In this document: positions 44,971 to 53,471 of the stretch, one piece after another
How positions within the stretch are numbered: the stretch's first letter is position 1
Layout of the letters: the number at the start of each line of letters is the position of its first letter
NCBI RefSeq assembly: GCF_016735115.1
Contig: NZ_JAERQJ010000003.1
Coordinates: forward strand, 434,001-498,000
DNA length: 64,000 nucleotides
Reading direction: 5' to 3'
DNA from: Aquimarina mytili
GTDB taxonomy: Bacteria > Bacteroidota > Bacteroidia > Flavobacteriales > Flavobacteriaceae
Translations under genes and position numbers: made by a program
Notes under the pieces: generated by a model
Told to the model about the DNA's origin: nothing
Seen by the model: only the letters and a program-made list of their open reading frames with translations
Databases searched by the model: none

Positions 44971-46431
44971 ATGCTAAAGCAACAATTAAATTTTAAACTT
45001 TCTCAAAAACTATCTCCTCAGCAAATTCAACTCATGAAGTTGATACAACTTCCTACGCAAGCATTTGAACAACGCTTAAAGCAGGAAATGGAAGAAAACC
45101 CTGCATTGGATAGTGGTAAAGAAAAAGCAGATGAATATGAGGATTCTTTTAGCAATGAAAATAATGCAGACGAAGACTATGGAACTGAGAAAATAGAAGC
45201 CGATATTAATGTCGATGAATACCTGAGTGATGATGAAATACCAAGCTACAGATTAAGTTCTAACAATTACAGCAATGATGATGAAGAAAAAAGTGTTCCT
45301 TATGCCTCTGGAACTACATTTCATCAACATTTGGTAAACCAGCTAAATACGTATAGATTTGACGAAGAAGAACGGGAAATTGCAGAATTTCTTGTAGGCA
45401 GCATCGATGAAAGTGGATACATAAGAAGATCACTAACCGATATTTTAGATGATCTGGCTTTTACTCAAAATGTATATACTACAGAAGATAAAATAGAAAA
45501 CATTTTAAAAACCGTTCACCAATTAGACCCTGCCGGTGTTGGTGCTCGAAATTTACAAGAATGTCTATTGATACAACTTGATAGGAAAGAAACCACAATC
45601 CCAATCAAATTAGCGTCAGAGATATTAAAAAACGCATTTGATCACTTTAGCAAAAAGCATTATGAAAAACTATTACTAAAGTTTGATATTACTGAAGATG
45701 ACCTAAAAGATGCTATAGAAGAAATTGAACACCTTAATCCTAAACCAGGAGGTGCCTATTCTGGAAACAATCGAATGATTGAACATGTAGTACCAGATTT
45801 TACCATTAGAATCATAGATGGCGAACTTGAGCTAACACTTAACGGTCGTAATGCTCCAGAACTACATGTATCCAGAGAATATAACAACATGCTTCAAGGG
45901 TATAAAGCAAGTAAAGAAAAGTCCAAATCACAAAAAGATGCGGTTTTATTTATAAAACAAAAATTAGATGCTGCAAAATGGTTTATTGAGGCTGTAAAAC
46001 AAAGACAACAAACACTTTTTGTTACCATGAGTGCAATAATGCACTATCAAAAAAGTTATTTCCTTAGTGGAGACGAACGAAATCTAAGGCCAATGATCCT
46101 AAAAGACATAGCTGATGAGATCGATATGGACGTAAGTACTGTTTCAAGGGTTGCCAACAGCAAGTATGTAGACACCCCATACGGAACAAAACTTATTAAA
46201 GAATTTTTCTCTGAATCTATGACCAATGTAGAAGGAGAAGAAGTATCCACACGAGAGATAAAAAAAATACTGGAAATAACTATAGGTGAAGAAGACAAGA
46301 AAAAGCCGCTAACAGACGAAAAACTTGCCAAAATCCTGAAAGAAAAAGGATACCCTATAGCCAGAAGAACTGTAGCCAAATACAGAGAGCAATTAGATAT
46401 TCCTGTTGCAAGGTTACGAAAGAAAATTTGA
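44971..46431 (+). CDS. rpoN: RNA polymerase sigma-54 factor
   Basis: Sigma-54, 486 residues. Region I is the Gln/Leu-rich 'LKQQLNFKLSQKLSPQQIQLMKLIQLPTQAFEQRLKQEMEENPAL'. An acidic region II follows (about 50-115), then the core-binding domain ('LDPAGVGARNLQECLLIQL'). The DNA-binding part has 'LKDIADEIDMDVSTVSRVANSKYVDTPYG' and the RpoN box 'ARRTVAKYRE' near the C-terminus. Sigma-54 directs transcription at -24/-12 promoters together with AAA activators, none of which is in this window. The stop overlaps the next start by one base (TGATG). Confidence 0.97.
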   Translation: MLKQQLNFKLSQKLSPQQIQLMKLIQLPTQAFEQRLKQEMEENPALDSGKEKADEYEDSFSNENNADEDYGTEKIEADINVDEYLSDDEIPSYRLSSNNYSNDDEEKSVPYASGTTFHQHLVNQLNTYRFDEEEREIAEFLVGSIDESGYIRRSLTDILDDLAFTQNVYTTEDKIENILKTVHQLDPAGVGARNLQECLLIQLDRKETTIPIKLASEILKNAFDHFSKKHYEKLLLKFDITEDDLKDAIEEIEHLNPKPGGAYSGNNRMIEHVVPDFTIRIIDGELELTLNGRNAPELHVSREYNNMLQGYKASKEKSKSQKDAVLFIKQKLDAAKWFIEAVKQRQQTLFVTMSAIMHYQKSYFLSGDERNLRPMILKDIADEIDMDVSTVSRVANSKYVDTPYGTKLIKEFFSESMTNVEGEEVSTREIKKILEITIGEEDKKKPLTDEKLAKILKEKGYPIARRTVAKYREQLDIPVARLRKKI

Positions 46432-47036
46432 TGAATTTTTTTCTTAAAAGCGTTTCTTATATTTTACACCCTTTATTAATGCCCTTAATCGGCGCAATAA
46501 TTTATTTTACAGCCGCTCCAAGATTTATACCCGAAGATATCATTAGAGCCAAGATTTTTGGATTAATGATATTGACAGTTTTAATTCCAATAGTTTTGTT
46601 TTTTTTCTTGAAAAGCTTTGGGACTATCAATTCTATACATTTAGAAGAAGTTAAACAACGTAAAATCCCTTTATTGCTTCAATCTATTTTACTTATTGTA
46701 GTAATAAAAGTAATTATAGACATATATCATTATCCCGAATTGTACTATTTTTTCTTAGGAGTCTTGTTTTCATCATTAAGTGCCATTTTTATGGTGTTAT
46801 TTAATATCAAAGCCAGTCTTCATATGACAGGAATTAGCGGGGTCACTATGTTTACAATTGCCTTAAGCATTCATTTTGGAATGAATCTGACATTACTTAT
46901 TACTGCACTAATGATTGCAAACGGACTTACAGCAACATCAAGGCTACATTGCAAAGCCCATACGAACTTAGAATTAATTCTTGGATTTTTAATTGGCGTA
47001 ATTCCGCAGTTAACTTTGATTAACTTTTGGTTATAA
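46431..47036 (+). CDS. Polytopic membrane protein, possible PAP2-like relative
   Basis: 201 residues from ATG 46431, which overlaps the rpoN stop; a TTG one codon earlier is also possible. About six transmembrane segments. The C-terminal 'TATSRLHCKAHTNLELILGFLIGVIPQ' recalls the last part of PAP2 phosphatases (R-x-x-x-x-x-H), but the other PAP2 motifs are not evident, so catalysis is doubtful. It is coupled to rpoN, and its last 6 nt overlap the end of the convergent PorT-like gene. Confidence 0.7.
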   Translation: MNFFLKSVSYILHPLLMPLIGAIIYFTAAPRFIPEDIIRAKIFGLMILTVLIPIVLFFFLKSFGTINSIHLEEVKQRKIPLLLQSILLIVVIKVIIDIYHYPELYYFFLGVLFSSLSAIFMVLFNIKASLHMTGISGVTMFTIALSIHFGMNLTLLITALMIANGLTATSRLHCKAHTNLELILGFLIGVIPQLTLINFWL

Positions 47037-47738
47037 AATGTAGAATGTTAACCCTACTTTAGCCGGTCTCAATCCAACAGTTTCTTGCCCCAATAAAGCC
47101 TCATCAGTAAACAAAGGGGTTAAACTGTAATAAAAATGAAAATTGAATGTATTCCATCCAAAGGTAAAAGTAATTCCCATTCTTAATCGGTCCAATTCGT
47201 TAATTGTTGTTTGCTTGATTCTACTTTCAGGGTCTTTAAAATTTGAGTTAAATGAAAACAAATACCCCAATTTAAAGCCAGTATATATTCTGTAAAACTT
47301 ATGAGTTTCAGGAACAGATGTACGCCACCTGAATTCAAAAGGAGCTTCCACAATATGAGTAGCAAATCGATTTGTACTAAAATCGACGTCCTCTAAGCTA
47401 TTAAATATAGTATTCTGGGTACCTTCTTCCTTATCTATAAATAAATTATGATTATACACATTTAAAGAATAACCAACTCCAATACCTATAGCGACATTAC
47501 GTTTTTTATTAATGGGCATATCCCTAATAAAGCCAACATGCAATCCGCCAGAAAAACCGGATTGACTTATACCTTCTGGTCTATTAAGAAGAAGATTATA
47601 CGTCACTCCAACATAAAATTGATCTTCACGATATAAAGAATCTAACACCTTCTCTGATCCAATGTCTGCATTATTTTCTTGTCCAAAAGAAAGAAACATA
47701 GATAAGCAGCAAAAAATAAATACTATAGACTTTTTCAT
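47031..47738 (-). CDS. PorT-like outer-membrane beta-barrel protein
   Basis: 235 residues with a signal peptide (MKKSIVFIFCCLSMFLSFG, then Q). The mature part is a small beta-barrel: 'FYVGVTYNLLLNRPEGISQSGFSGGLHVGFIRDMPINKKRNVAIGIGVGYSLN' region, 'YRIYTGFKLGYLF', and a final 'LRPAKVGLTFYIL'. The pattern is that of the PorT/outer-membrane-barrel-2 family, which includes a type IX secretion component, but many paralogues are not secretion proteins. It lies downstream of the ExbD genes on the same strand, past an 18-bp palindrome. Confidence 0.75.
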   Translation of the reverse strand: MKKSIVFIFCCLSMFLSFGQENNADIGSEKVLDSLYREDQFYVGVTYNLLLNRPEGISQSGFSGGLHVGFIRDMPINKKRNVAIGIGVGYSLNVYNHNLFIDKEEGTQNTIFNSLEDVDFSTNRFATHIVEAPFEFRWRTSVPETHKFYRIYTGFKLGYLFSFNSNFKDPESRIKQTTINELDRLRMGITFTFGWNTFNFHFYYSLTPLFTDEALLGQETVGLRPAKVGLTFYIL

Positions 47739-47800
47739 GAGAACACTAAAATAAATTTATTTCTTCAGAAAACAGACAAACTTCGACAAACAAAATTGAA

Positions 47801-47841
47801 ACTACACTAAAATCATGTTATTGACATGATTTTAGTGTAGT
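47801..47841. terminator. Perfect 18-bp inverted repeat
   Basis: ACTACACTAAAATCATGT (47801-47818), loop TATTG, ACATGATTTTAGTGTAGT (47824-47841). It is between the third ExbD gene and the PorT-like gene, so it probably terminates the ExbD transcript. The U-run is weak on both strands, and the stem is unusually long and perfect. Confidence 0.6.
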
Positions 47842-47859
47842 AAAGTGTTTAAATCCTAC

Positions 47860-48465
47860 TTATTCTAAGAGTTCCGCTTCAACGATTTTTTGGGGATACA
47901 TCGCTCTAATTTTCCTGATTCTTTTCTTTAGGTTAGCTTGATTCCCTAAATAATTCACATCTTTAAGGTCATATTCCAAATCCGAATAGGTTTTACCAAA
48001 TAAACGTTTGGCTTCTCTATTTCTCAAAAAGGTATACGCCCCTATAAGCTCATTTTGAACCGCAATAAAAGTTGCGTAATTGGTTTTTCTGCTACTTTTT
48101 AAAGAAATTACGGCTTTATCAGGGTTATCAGAAGAGGTTAAGTCTTTATCACCTTTACAGTACCCACAATAATCTATACCGCTACCTCCCCCATTATCCA
48201 AAAAAGCTATTGCTTTCTCTTTCAAATCTGAAAGCTCCATAAGCTCCCCTTCTACCATTAATTGATTATAACGGTTAAGTTCCACTTCAAAAAGATTTTT
48301 CTTCTTAATAAAAGTACCTCGTTCCAGATTTAGTGGAGGTGGTAATTTTTTATTAATACCACTATCACTTTGAATCGTGGTAGTAACCAAAAAAAAGATA
48401 AGTAATAAAAATGCGATATCCGCCATAGATCCCGCATTAACTGATGGTGCTAATCTTCTATTCAT
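47860..48465 (-). CDS. exbD: ExbD/TolR-family protein with Cys-pair insertion (paralogue B)
   Basis: 201 residues, longer than typical ExbD (about 140). The single helix with the proton-pathway Asp is 'NAGSMADIAFLLLIFFLVTTTI' (about 10-31). After the periplasmic start 'LPPPLNLERG' there is an insertion containing CGYC (about residues 100-103) and 'AVISLKSSRKTNYATFIAVQNELIGAY'. It is a close paralogue of the ExbD at 49268-49876, with the same insertion and Cys spacing. It stands apart from the main exbB-exbD operon behind a terminator, so it is probably expressed independently. Confidence 0.9.
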   Translation of the reverse strand: MNRRLAPSVNAGSMADIAFLLLIFFLVTTTIQSDSGINKKLPPPLNLERGTFIKKKNLFEVELNRYNQLMVEGELMELSDLKEKAIAFLDNGGGSGIDYCGYCKGDKDLTSSDNPDKAVISLKSSRKTNYATFIAVQNELIGAYTFLRNREAKRLFGKTYSDLEYDLKDVNYLGNQANLKKRIRKIRAMYPQKIVEAELLE

Positions 48466-48696
48466 AATAATTCATATTTAGTTAATAATTACATACATAA
48501 TCACAAACTGTAACCACTTGCGATACGAATTACTAATAAGAAGAGTACAATAAAATCATGACGAGTTTATCTCTATATTCAATATCGCAGCTTTGGAAGG
48601 TTAGATATTGATTAAGATTTTGACAGATTACAGTATTAAAAAACAAACAATAGTTATGCCATTTTAACACGTAAGCCCATCATTAGAAGAGTTAGT

Positions 48697-48728
48697 TTCA
48701 AAAAAAATCCTGCCAATGGCAGGATTTT
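48697..48728 (-). terminator. Intrinsic terminator of the exbB-exbD operon
   Basis: AAAATCCTGCC (48704-48714), loop AAT, GGCAGGATTTT (48718-48728), an 11-bp perfect stem. On the minus strand it continues into a T-run, so it ends the operon coming from 51273. The rest of the 48466-48761 gap shows no gene. Confidence 0.88.
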
Positions 48729-48761
48729 AATATTATATATCGGATTATTTTCTACAAATAA

Positions 48762-49244
48762 TTATCTCAAATTATCAACTGCATTACCAGTTCTCGTAGT
48801 ATAATTAATCTTCAACGCTTGAACTTCTCTGAGTTCACTTTTGATATCACCAACAAGTCCCATGTTGGTTTCTCCATCAACTTTTAAAGCTGTGGTTAAG
48901 AAAGGAATTAACTCCTCTCTCTTTGCTGCTCTTTCAGCAAGTATAAAAGCTTTTATATCGCTTACTTCTGCAAACTTATCATTAAGCTGGATTCTAGCTT
49001 GATCACCAGCACTTGCGCGGTATCTAGAACTAGGTTTTCCTGCATAGATATACATTACCAAATCTTTTTTATCTAGTTTTTCTATCTGGTCTGCATATGG
49101 TAATTTGTTTTCAATCATTAACGTATTTTGACGCATTACCGTTGCCACCATAAAGAAGAACAATAACATAAATACGATATCCGGTAACGAAGCCGTAGAA
49201 ATAGCAGGTAATTCTCCGCTTTTTTTCTTTTTAAACTTAGACAT
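48762..49244 (-). CDS. exbD: ExbD/TolR-family biopolymer transport protein
   Basis: 160 residues. N-terminal helix 'TASLPDIVFMLLFFFMVATVM' (about 16-36) with the conserved Asp. The periplasmic domain 'VMYIYAGKP', 'FILAERAAKREELIPFLTTALKVDGETNMGLVGDIKSELREV' is the ExbD/TolR fold without the Cys insertion. It is the last gene of the exbB-157aa-exbD-exbD operon. The ExbB/ExbD complex uses the proton gradient to drive TonB, powering outer-membrane receptors. No tonB gene is in the window. Confidence 0.93.
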   Translation of the reverse strand: MSKFKKKKSGELPAISTASLPDIVFMLLFFFMVATVMRQNTLMIENKLPYADQIEKLDKKDLVMYIYAGKPSSRYRASAGDQARIQLNDKFAEVSDIKAFILAERAAKREELIPFLTTALKVDGETNMGLVGDIKSELREVQALKINYTTRTGNAVDNLR

Positions 49245-49267
49245 AAGATTTCTGTTTTATGTTATTA

Positions 49268-49876
49268 CTATTTCTTTGGTTCTGCTTCAGAGAGTTTCTC
49301 TGGAAACAAAAACTGTATCTTCTTGATATCTTCTTTCAGTCTATCCTTATTCCCTGTGTAATTTACATCTTTAAGATCTTTTTCCATTTGTACAAATGTT
49401 TTTCCAAAAAGACGCTGAGCTTCTCTATCACGTAAGGTTGTATATGCTGCTACCAATTCATTTTGAACTGCAATATAAGTAGCATAATTAGTCTCTCTAT
49501 TATTACGTAAAGAAATTACAGCTTTGGTAGGATTATCAGATGAAGAAGGATCTTTTGCTCCCTGGCAATAATTACAAGCTTCTTCTCCTTGTCCACCACC
49601 ATTATCTAAGAACTTGATTGCAGCTTCACGAAGATCTTTTAACTCCATTGGAGTTTCTTCTACTAGTAAATCATTGTTCTTATTCAACTCTACTACAAAA
49701 ATATTTTTTTGTTTTAGAACTGGCGGTTCAACATTATCCTCTTGAGGAGGAGGAAGCTTACGGCTAATACCACTATCGGTTTCGATAGTAGTTGTAACCA
49801 GGAAGAATATAAGAAGTAAGAATGCAATATCTGCCATAGATCCTGCATTTACTTCTGGTGCTGCTCTTCTTGCCAT
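49268..49876 (-). CDS. exbD: ExbD/TolR-family protein with Cys-pair insertion (paralogue A)
   Basis: 202 residues. 'EVNAGSMADIAFLLLIFFLVTTTI' is the inner-membrane helix with the functional Asp. The periplasmic part has the insertion with CNYC in 'GEEACNYCQGAKDPSSSDNPTKAVISLRNNRETNYATYIAVQNELVAAY'. It is highly similar to the 47860-48465 gene. It is followed by the conventional ExbD gene (23 nt), and preceded by the 157-residue membrane protein gene (5 nt), so it sits in the middle of the operon. Confidence 0.93.
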   Translation of the reverse strand: MARRAAPEVNAGSMADIAFLLLIFFLVTTTIETDSGISRKLPPPQEDNVEPPVLKQKNIFVVELNKNNDLLVEETPMELKDLREAAIKFLDNGGGQGEEACNYCQGAKDPSSSDNPTKAVISLRNNRETNYATYIAVQNELVAAYTTLRDREAQRLFGKTFVQMEKDLKDVNYTGNKDRLKEDIKKIQFLFPEKLSEAEPKK

Positions 49877-49881
49877 AATAA

Positions 49882-50355
49882 TTATTTACCTATTAATTTT
49901 TTAATCCCAGAAAGAAACATTAGTCCAACTGCCACAGCAGCTAGCACATAAAAAGCATACAATCCGGTTCCTACCCATTTAGAGCCACTAGCAGAAAGTA
50001 CGTCTCCGTCTTTCATTGGTGTTTCTACACCGTCTGCTAAGACAAACCCCAAAATTACAATTACAGCGAAAGCTATAATACCAATTGCAGTATTTTTAAG
50101 GCCAGATGGGTTCTTTGCAAGTGTTGAAAACACTGCAATTAAAGTTGCTATTATAGTTATTATAAAAATAACCAATGTAAGACTATATAATGGAGTTACT
50201 GAAGACTCTGCTAATTCCAATGGAAGTTCTCTAGCTTCAGACACACCATTTTCAGCCATTAGGTCACTAATTGTACTACTCATAACGTACCAAAGGATCG
50301 CACCTAAGACACCTACTCCTAGAACAATATATGATAATATTTTAGAAATTTTCAT
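49882..50355 (-). CDS. 157-residue four-TM membrane protein in the exbB-exbD operon
   Basis: Four predicted helices (about 6-26, 55-78, 86-106 and 132-150), with a Glu-rich loop between helices 1 and 2 and a short acidic loop between 3 and 4. No family I can name. It sits between exbB and the first exbD, 5 nt before the latter, and similar proteins occur in this place in other flavobacteria, so it may be an accessory part of the motor complex. Confidence 0.8.
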   Translation of the reverse strand: MKISKILSYIVLGVGVLGAILWYVMSSTISDLMAENGVSEARELPLELAESSVTPLYSLTLVIFIITIIATLIAVFSTLAKNPSGLKNTAIGIIAFAVIVILGFVLADGVETPMKDGDVLSASGSKWVGTGLYAFYVLAAVAVGLMFLSGIKKLIGK

Positions 50356-50469
50356 GTGTATATTTATTTAATTTGGAATGCAAATACGCAATCCGATTAA
50401 AGTACAAGAAAAGGTAAACACCGTCTTTTAAGCACCTAACTTAAAGGGGGGCTTACGAAGAAAAACTTC

Positions 50470-51273
50470 CTATTTCTTGTTTTTGTAAGCTACTAACATA
50501 TCGATTAAAGTAATCGAAGCATCTTCCATATCGTTTACGATTCTATCAATTTTTGCTACAATATAGTTATAGAAAATCTGAAGAATAATCGCTACAATAA
50601 GTCCAAATACTGTTGTAAGAAGTGCTACTTTAATACCACCGGCTACAAGAGAAGGCTGCATATCTCCAGCTGCTTCAATTTTATCAAATGCCTGAATCAT
50701 ACCAATTACAGTACCCATGAAACCTAACATTGGAGCAAGAGCGATAAATAAAGAAACCCAAGATACGTTTTTCTCTAGTTGTCCCATTTGTACTCCACCG
50801 TAAGCTACAACTGCTTTTTCTGCAGCATCAATGCTTTCATCTGCTCTATCAAGTCCTTGATAATAAATTGATGCAACAGGTCCTTTTGTATTTCTACAAA
50901 CTTCTTTTGCTGCTTCAACACCACCACTATTAAGTGCATCTTCCACATTTTGTTGTAATTTCTTAGTGTTTGTCGTAGAAAGATTTAAAAAGATAATTCT
51001 TTCAATTGCAATCGCTAGACCAAGGATCAAACATAAAAGTACGATTCCCATGAATTCAGGTCCTCCTTCAATAAAACGTTTTTTAAGGTTTTGATGGAAG
51101 GATAACTCTTCTGCAGCATCTTCTGCTACATCATCTTGTGTTGTTGTCGTAGTTATAGGAGCAATTAATAATTGCACATTTGCCGTTAATAACTGGGCAG
51201 GTGCAGTAGCTGCTTGTAAGTTTCCAAAAGCCATTACCGCTACGATTGCCAGAATAGAAAATAATCTTTTCAT
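50470..51273 (-). CDS. exbB: MotA/TolQ/ExbB family proton-channel protein
   Basis: 267 residues. An N-terminal hydrophobic, signal-like segment (1-22) is followed by a Thr-rich linker, helix 1 near 75-98 ('MGIVLLCLILGLAIAIERIIF'), a cytoplasmic domain ('GGVEAAKEVCRNTKGPVASIYYQGL'), and two helices ('VSLFIALAPMLGFMGTVIGMI' and 'ALLTTVFGLIVAIILQIFYNYIVAKI') that form the MotA/TolQ/ExbB signature. First gene of the operon. It forms the pentameric proton channel with ExbD dimers. Confidence 0.95.
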   Translation of the reverse strand: MKRLFSILAIVAVMAFGNLQAATAPAQLLTANVQLLIAPITTTTTQDDVAEDAAEELSFHQNLKKRFIEGGPEFMGIVLLCLILGLAIAIERIIFLNLSTTNTKKLQQNVEDALNSGGVEAAKEVCRNTKGPVASIYYQGLDRADESIDAAEKAVVAYGGVQMGQLEKNVSWVSLFIALAPMLGFMGTVIGMIQAFDKIEAAGDMQPSLVAGGIKVALLTTVFGLIVAIILQIFYNYIVAKIDRIVNDMEDASITLIDMLVAYKNKK

Positions 51274-51355
51274 TGCGCTGATTCTTAATTTTAATTAGTT
51301 AAAGGGTTAAAGATATAAAAATAATATAAAATCTATCATAAAATTAAATATATTG

Positions 51356-51443
51356 CAGAGAGGAAGGGATTCGAACCCTCGATACGCTTTTGACGTATAC
51401 ACACTTTCCAGGCGTGCGCCTTCGACCACTCGGCCACCTCTCT
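51356..51443 (-). tRNA. tRNA-Ser (anticodon GGA)
   Basis: Read right to left: acceptor arms AGAGAGG and CCTCTCT pair fully, discriminator G73, D-arm GCCGAG...GGC, anticodon stem with loop CTGGAAA (anticodon GGA at 51407-51409), a long variable arm typical of serine tRNA, and T-arm GAGGG-TTCGAAT-CCCTT. CCA is not encoded. It decodes UCC/UCU. It sits between exbB and the asparaginase gene. Confidence 0.97.
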
Positions 51444-51510
51444 AGGGTTTCCCATAAAAATGGGAGGGGCAAATAACAAAAAATTTGTTAACTGGTAAAA
51501 TATTAAGACG

Positions 51511-52545
51511 TTAATTTTCTGACATTTCACCACGTAGTGAAGTTTCATAAATGGTTTTGAGCACTTTAAGAGGTAAATTCTCCCCTAAAAGATACATAAG
51601 CTTAGCTATGGCAGCCTCGGTCGTAATATCATATCCAGAGATAACCCCTGCCTTTTTTAATGCTACACTTGTATCATACTTCCCCATTTCAACACTTCCT
51701 CCTGCACATTGTGTAACATTTACTACAGGTGTGCCTTTTTTAATCAGTGCAGATATAATATCAATAAACCATTTCTCTTTGGTTGTATTACCGGCACCAT
51801 AAGTCTCAAGTATGATTCCTTTTAAAGTTTCAACAGAAAGAATGCTTTTTAAGATATTTTCATTAATGCCAGGAAACATTTTAATTATAATGATATTGTT
51901 ATCAAAATGGGTATGATACACCATTTTTTTACGCCTGTTTACTGGTCTTAAAAAAGATGTATTGACTTTGAGATGCACTCCAGATTCTACCAAAGAGGGA
52001 TAATTAAGCGACTGAAACGCTTCAAAATGCTCTGCATTGATCTTTGTTGTCCTATTTGCTCTTAACAACTTATACTCAAAATAAAGACCTACTTCGGTAA
52101 TTACAGGTTTACCTTTTTTTTGTAATGCAGCGATCTGTACAGCCGTAATCAAATTCTCTTTAGCATCGGTTCTCAAATCTCCTATCGGCAATTGAGATCC
52201 TGTAAAAATTATGGGTTTTGCCAGATTCTCAAACATAAAACTAACTGCAGATGCTGTATATGACATCGTATCACTACCATGAAGCACAACAAAACCATCA
52301 TAATTTTCATAATTACTATTAATGATATCACCAAGTTCTCTCCATCGATCAACATTCATGTCTGAAGAATCAATCGGTGTCGAAAAACTAACGGTATCGA
52401 TAGTGCAATCTAATTGCTTCAATTCCGGAATACTGAGTAATAGTTCATCAAAATCAAAAGCCGTTAACGCTCCTGTTTCAAAATTTTTGATCATACCTAT
52501 AGTACCACCAGTATAAATAAGTAGTATGTGCGGCGAAGTATTCAT
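51511..52545 (-). CDS. ansA: Type I (cytoplasmic) L-asparaginase
   Basis: 344 residues from ATG 52545 (MNTSPHILLIYTGGTIGMI); a Met five codons earlier is possible but breaks the usual N-terminus. L-asparaginase hydrolyses asparagine to aspartate and ammonia. The first catalytic motif has Thr12 (YTGGT); the second, usually HGTDTM, reads HGSDTM here (Ser91-Asp92), so a Ser replaces the second Thr. 'GDLRTDAKENLITAV' provides the Lys. No signal peptide, consistent with type I. Linked to tatD, as in many flavobacteria. Confidence 0.92.
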   Translation of the reverse strand: MNTSPHILLIYTGGTIGMIKNFETGALTAFDFDELLLSIPELKQLDCTIDTVSFSTPIDSSDMNVDRWRELGDIINSNYENYDGFVVLHGSDTMSYTASAVSFMFENLAKPIIFTGSQLPIGDLRTDAKENLITAVQIAALQKKGKPVITEVGLYFEYKLLRANRTTKINAEHFEAFQSLNYPSLVESGVHLKVNTSFLRPVNRRKKMVYHTHFDNNIIIIKMFPGINENILKSILSVETLKGIILETYGAGNTTKEKWFIDIISALIKKGTPVVNVTQCAGGSVEMGKYDTSVALKKAGVISGYDITTEAAIAKLMYLLGENLPLKVLKTIYETSLRGEMSEN

Positions 52546-52584
52546 AGAACAAATGAACAAAATTTTAAATTATCTTCAATCTAT

Positions 52585-53373
52585 TTAAACCCCAAATATA
52601 TCTTTAGAATTTTGAGTGGTAATAGCTGCAATCTCTTCTACTGGTTTTTGATAGATTTCAGAAAGCTTATTAAGCACATTAATCAAATACGAACTTTCAT
52701 TGCGCTTACCGCGATAAGGTGTAGGCGCCAGATACGGCGCATCGGTTTCTAAAACTATATCCTGGAGAGGAATTTGATTTAAAAACGTGTCTATTTTTCC
52801 ATTTTTAAAGGTTACCACACCTCCAATTCCTAATTTCATTTGATAACCGATGGCGCGATGGGCATCTTCAATTGTTCCTGTGAAGCAATGAAAAATCCCA
52901 AACAAATTATCATCCTTTTCTGACTCTAAAACCTCAAAAATCTCTTCAAATGCATCTCTACAATGTATCACGATGGGCAATTTGTATTTTTTTGCTAATC
53001 GAATCTGATGTCTAAATGCCTCTTGCTGCTCCTTTAAAAAAGTCTTATCCCAATAAAGATCAATCCCGATTTCTCCAACAGCATAAAACTTTTTATCAGA
53101 ATTCTGTCCTAAACGTTCACCCAGCTCCTCTTCTACATGAGCCAATTCTTGCCTAAAATTTTCTTTAACATGTGTAGGGTGCAACCCCATCATTAAAAAA
53201 ACATGTTCGGGGTATCTCGATTCTATATCATACATAGCATTTGTATATGAAGAATCAATTGCAGGCACAAAAAAACGTATGACTCCATTTGTTATAGCCC
53301 TATCCATCATCTGATCCTGATCTTCTTCAAAAGCCTCACTATAAATATGGGTATGAGTATCTGTTATTATCAT
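52585..53373 (-). CDS. tatD: TatD-family metal-dependent hydrolase
   Basis: 262 residues from ATG 53373, where the typical start MIITDTHTHIYSE begins; an in-frame ATG at 53421 is less likely. TIM-barrel metal-dependent hydrolase: His7 and His9 (THTH) start the metal site, 'AVGEIGIDLYWDK' gives the Glu, 'PIVIHCRDAFEE' and 'GIFHCFTG' supply His ligands, and 'LETDAPYLAPTPYRGKRNE' the Asp. The family has 3'-5' exonuclease and D-tyrosyl-tRNA deacylase-like activities in various members. Confidence 0.95.
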   Translation of the reverse strand: MIITDTHTHIYSEAFEEDQDQMMDRAITNGVIRFFVPAIDSSYTNAMYDIESRYPEHVFLMMGLHPTHVKENFRQELAHVEEELGERLGQNSDKKFYAVGEIGIDLYWDKTFLKEQQEAFRHQIRLAKKYKLPIVIHCRDAFEEIFEVLESEKDDNLFGIFHCFTGTIEDAHRAIGYQMKLGIGGVVTFKNGKIDTFLNQIPLQDIVLETDAPYLAPTPYRGKRNESSYLINVLNKLSEIYQKPVEEIAAITTQNSKDIFGV

Positions 53374-53471
53374 GCCGCAAAAGTAATTAAATTCTGTATC
53401 AGGAAAATAGTTTGCAATCATTTCTTTTTATACACAAAACACTACCTTTACCTAAGAATTTTATACTACAC

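Noticed and set aside
47031..47036. 6-nt overlap of convergent genes as a sign of error
   Set aside because: Both stops are clear, both proteins have complete C-termini; a tail-to-tail overlap of this size is ordinary.
51336..51548. 70-codon frame across the tRNA-Ser gene
   Set aside because: It covers the whole tRNA, whose cloverleaf is complete, so it is not a protein gene.
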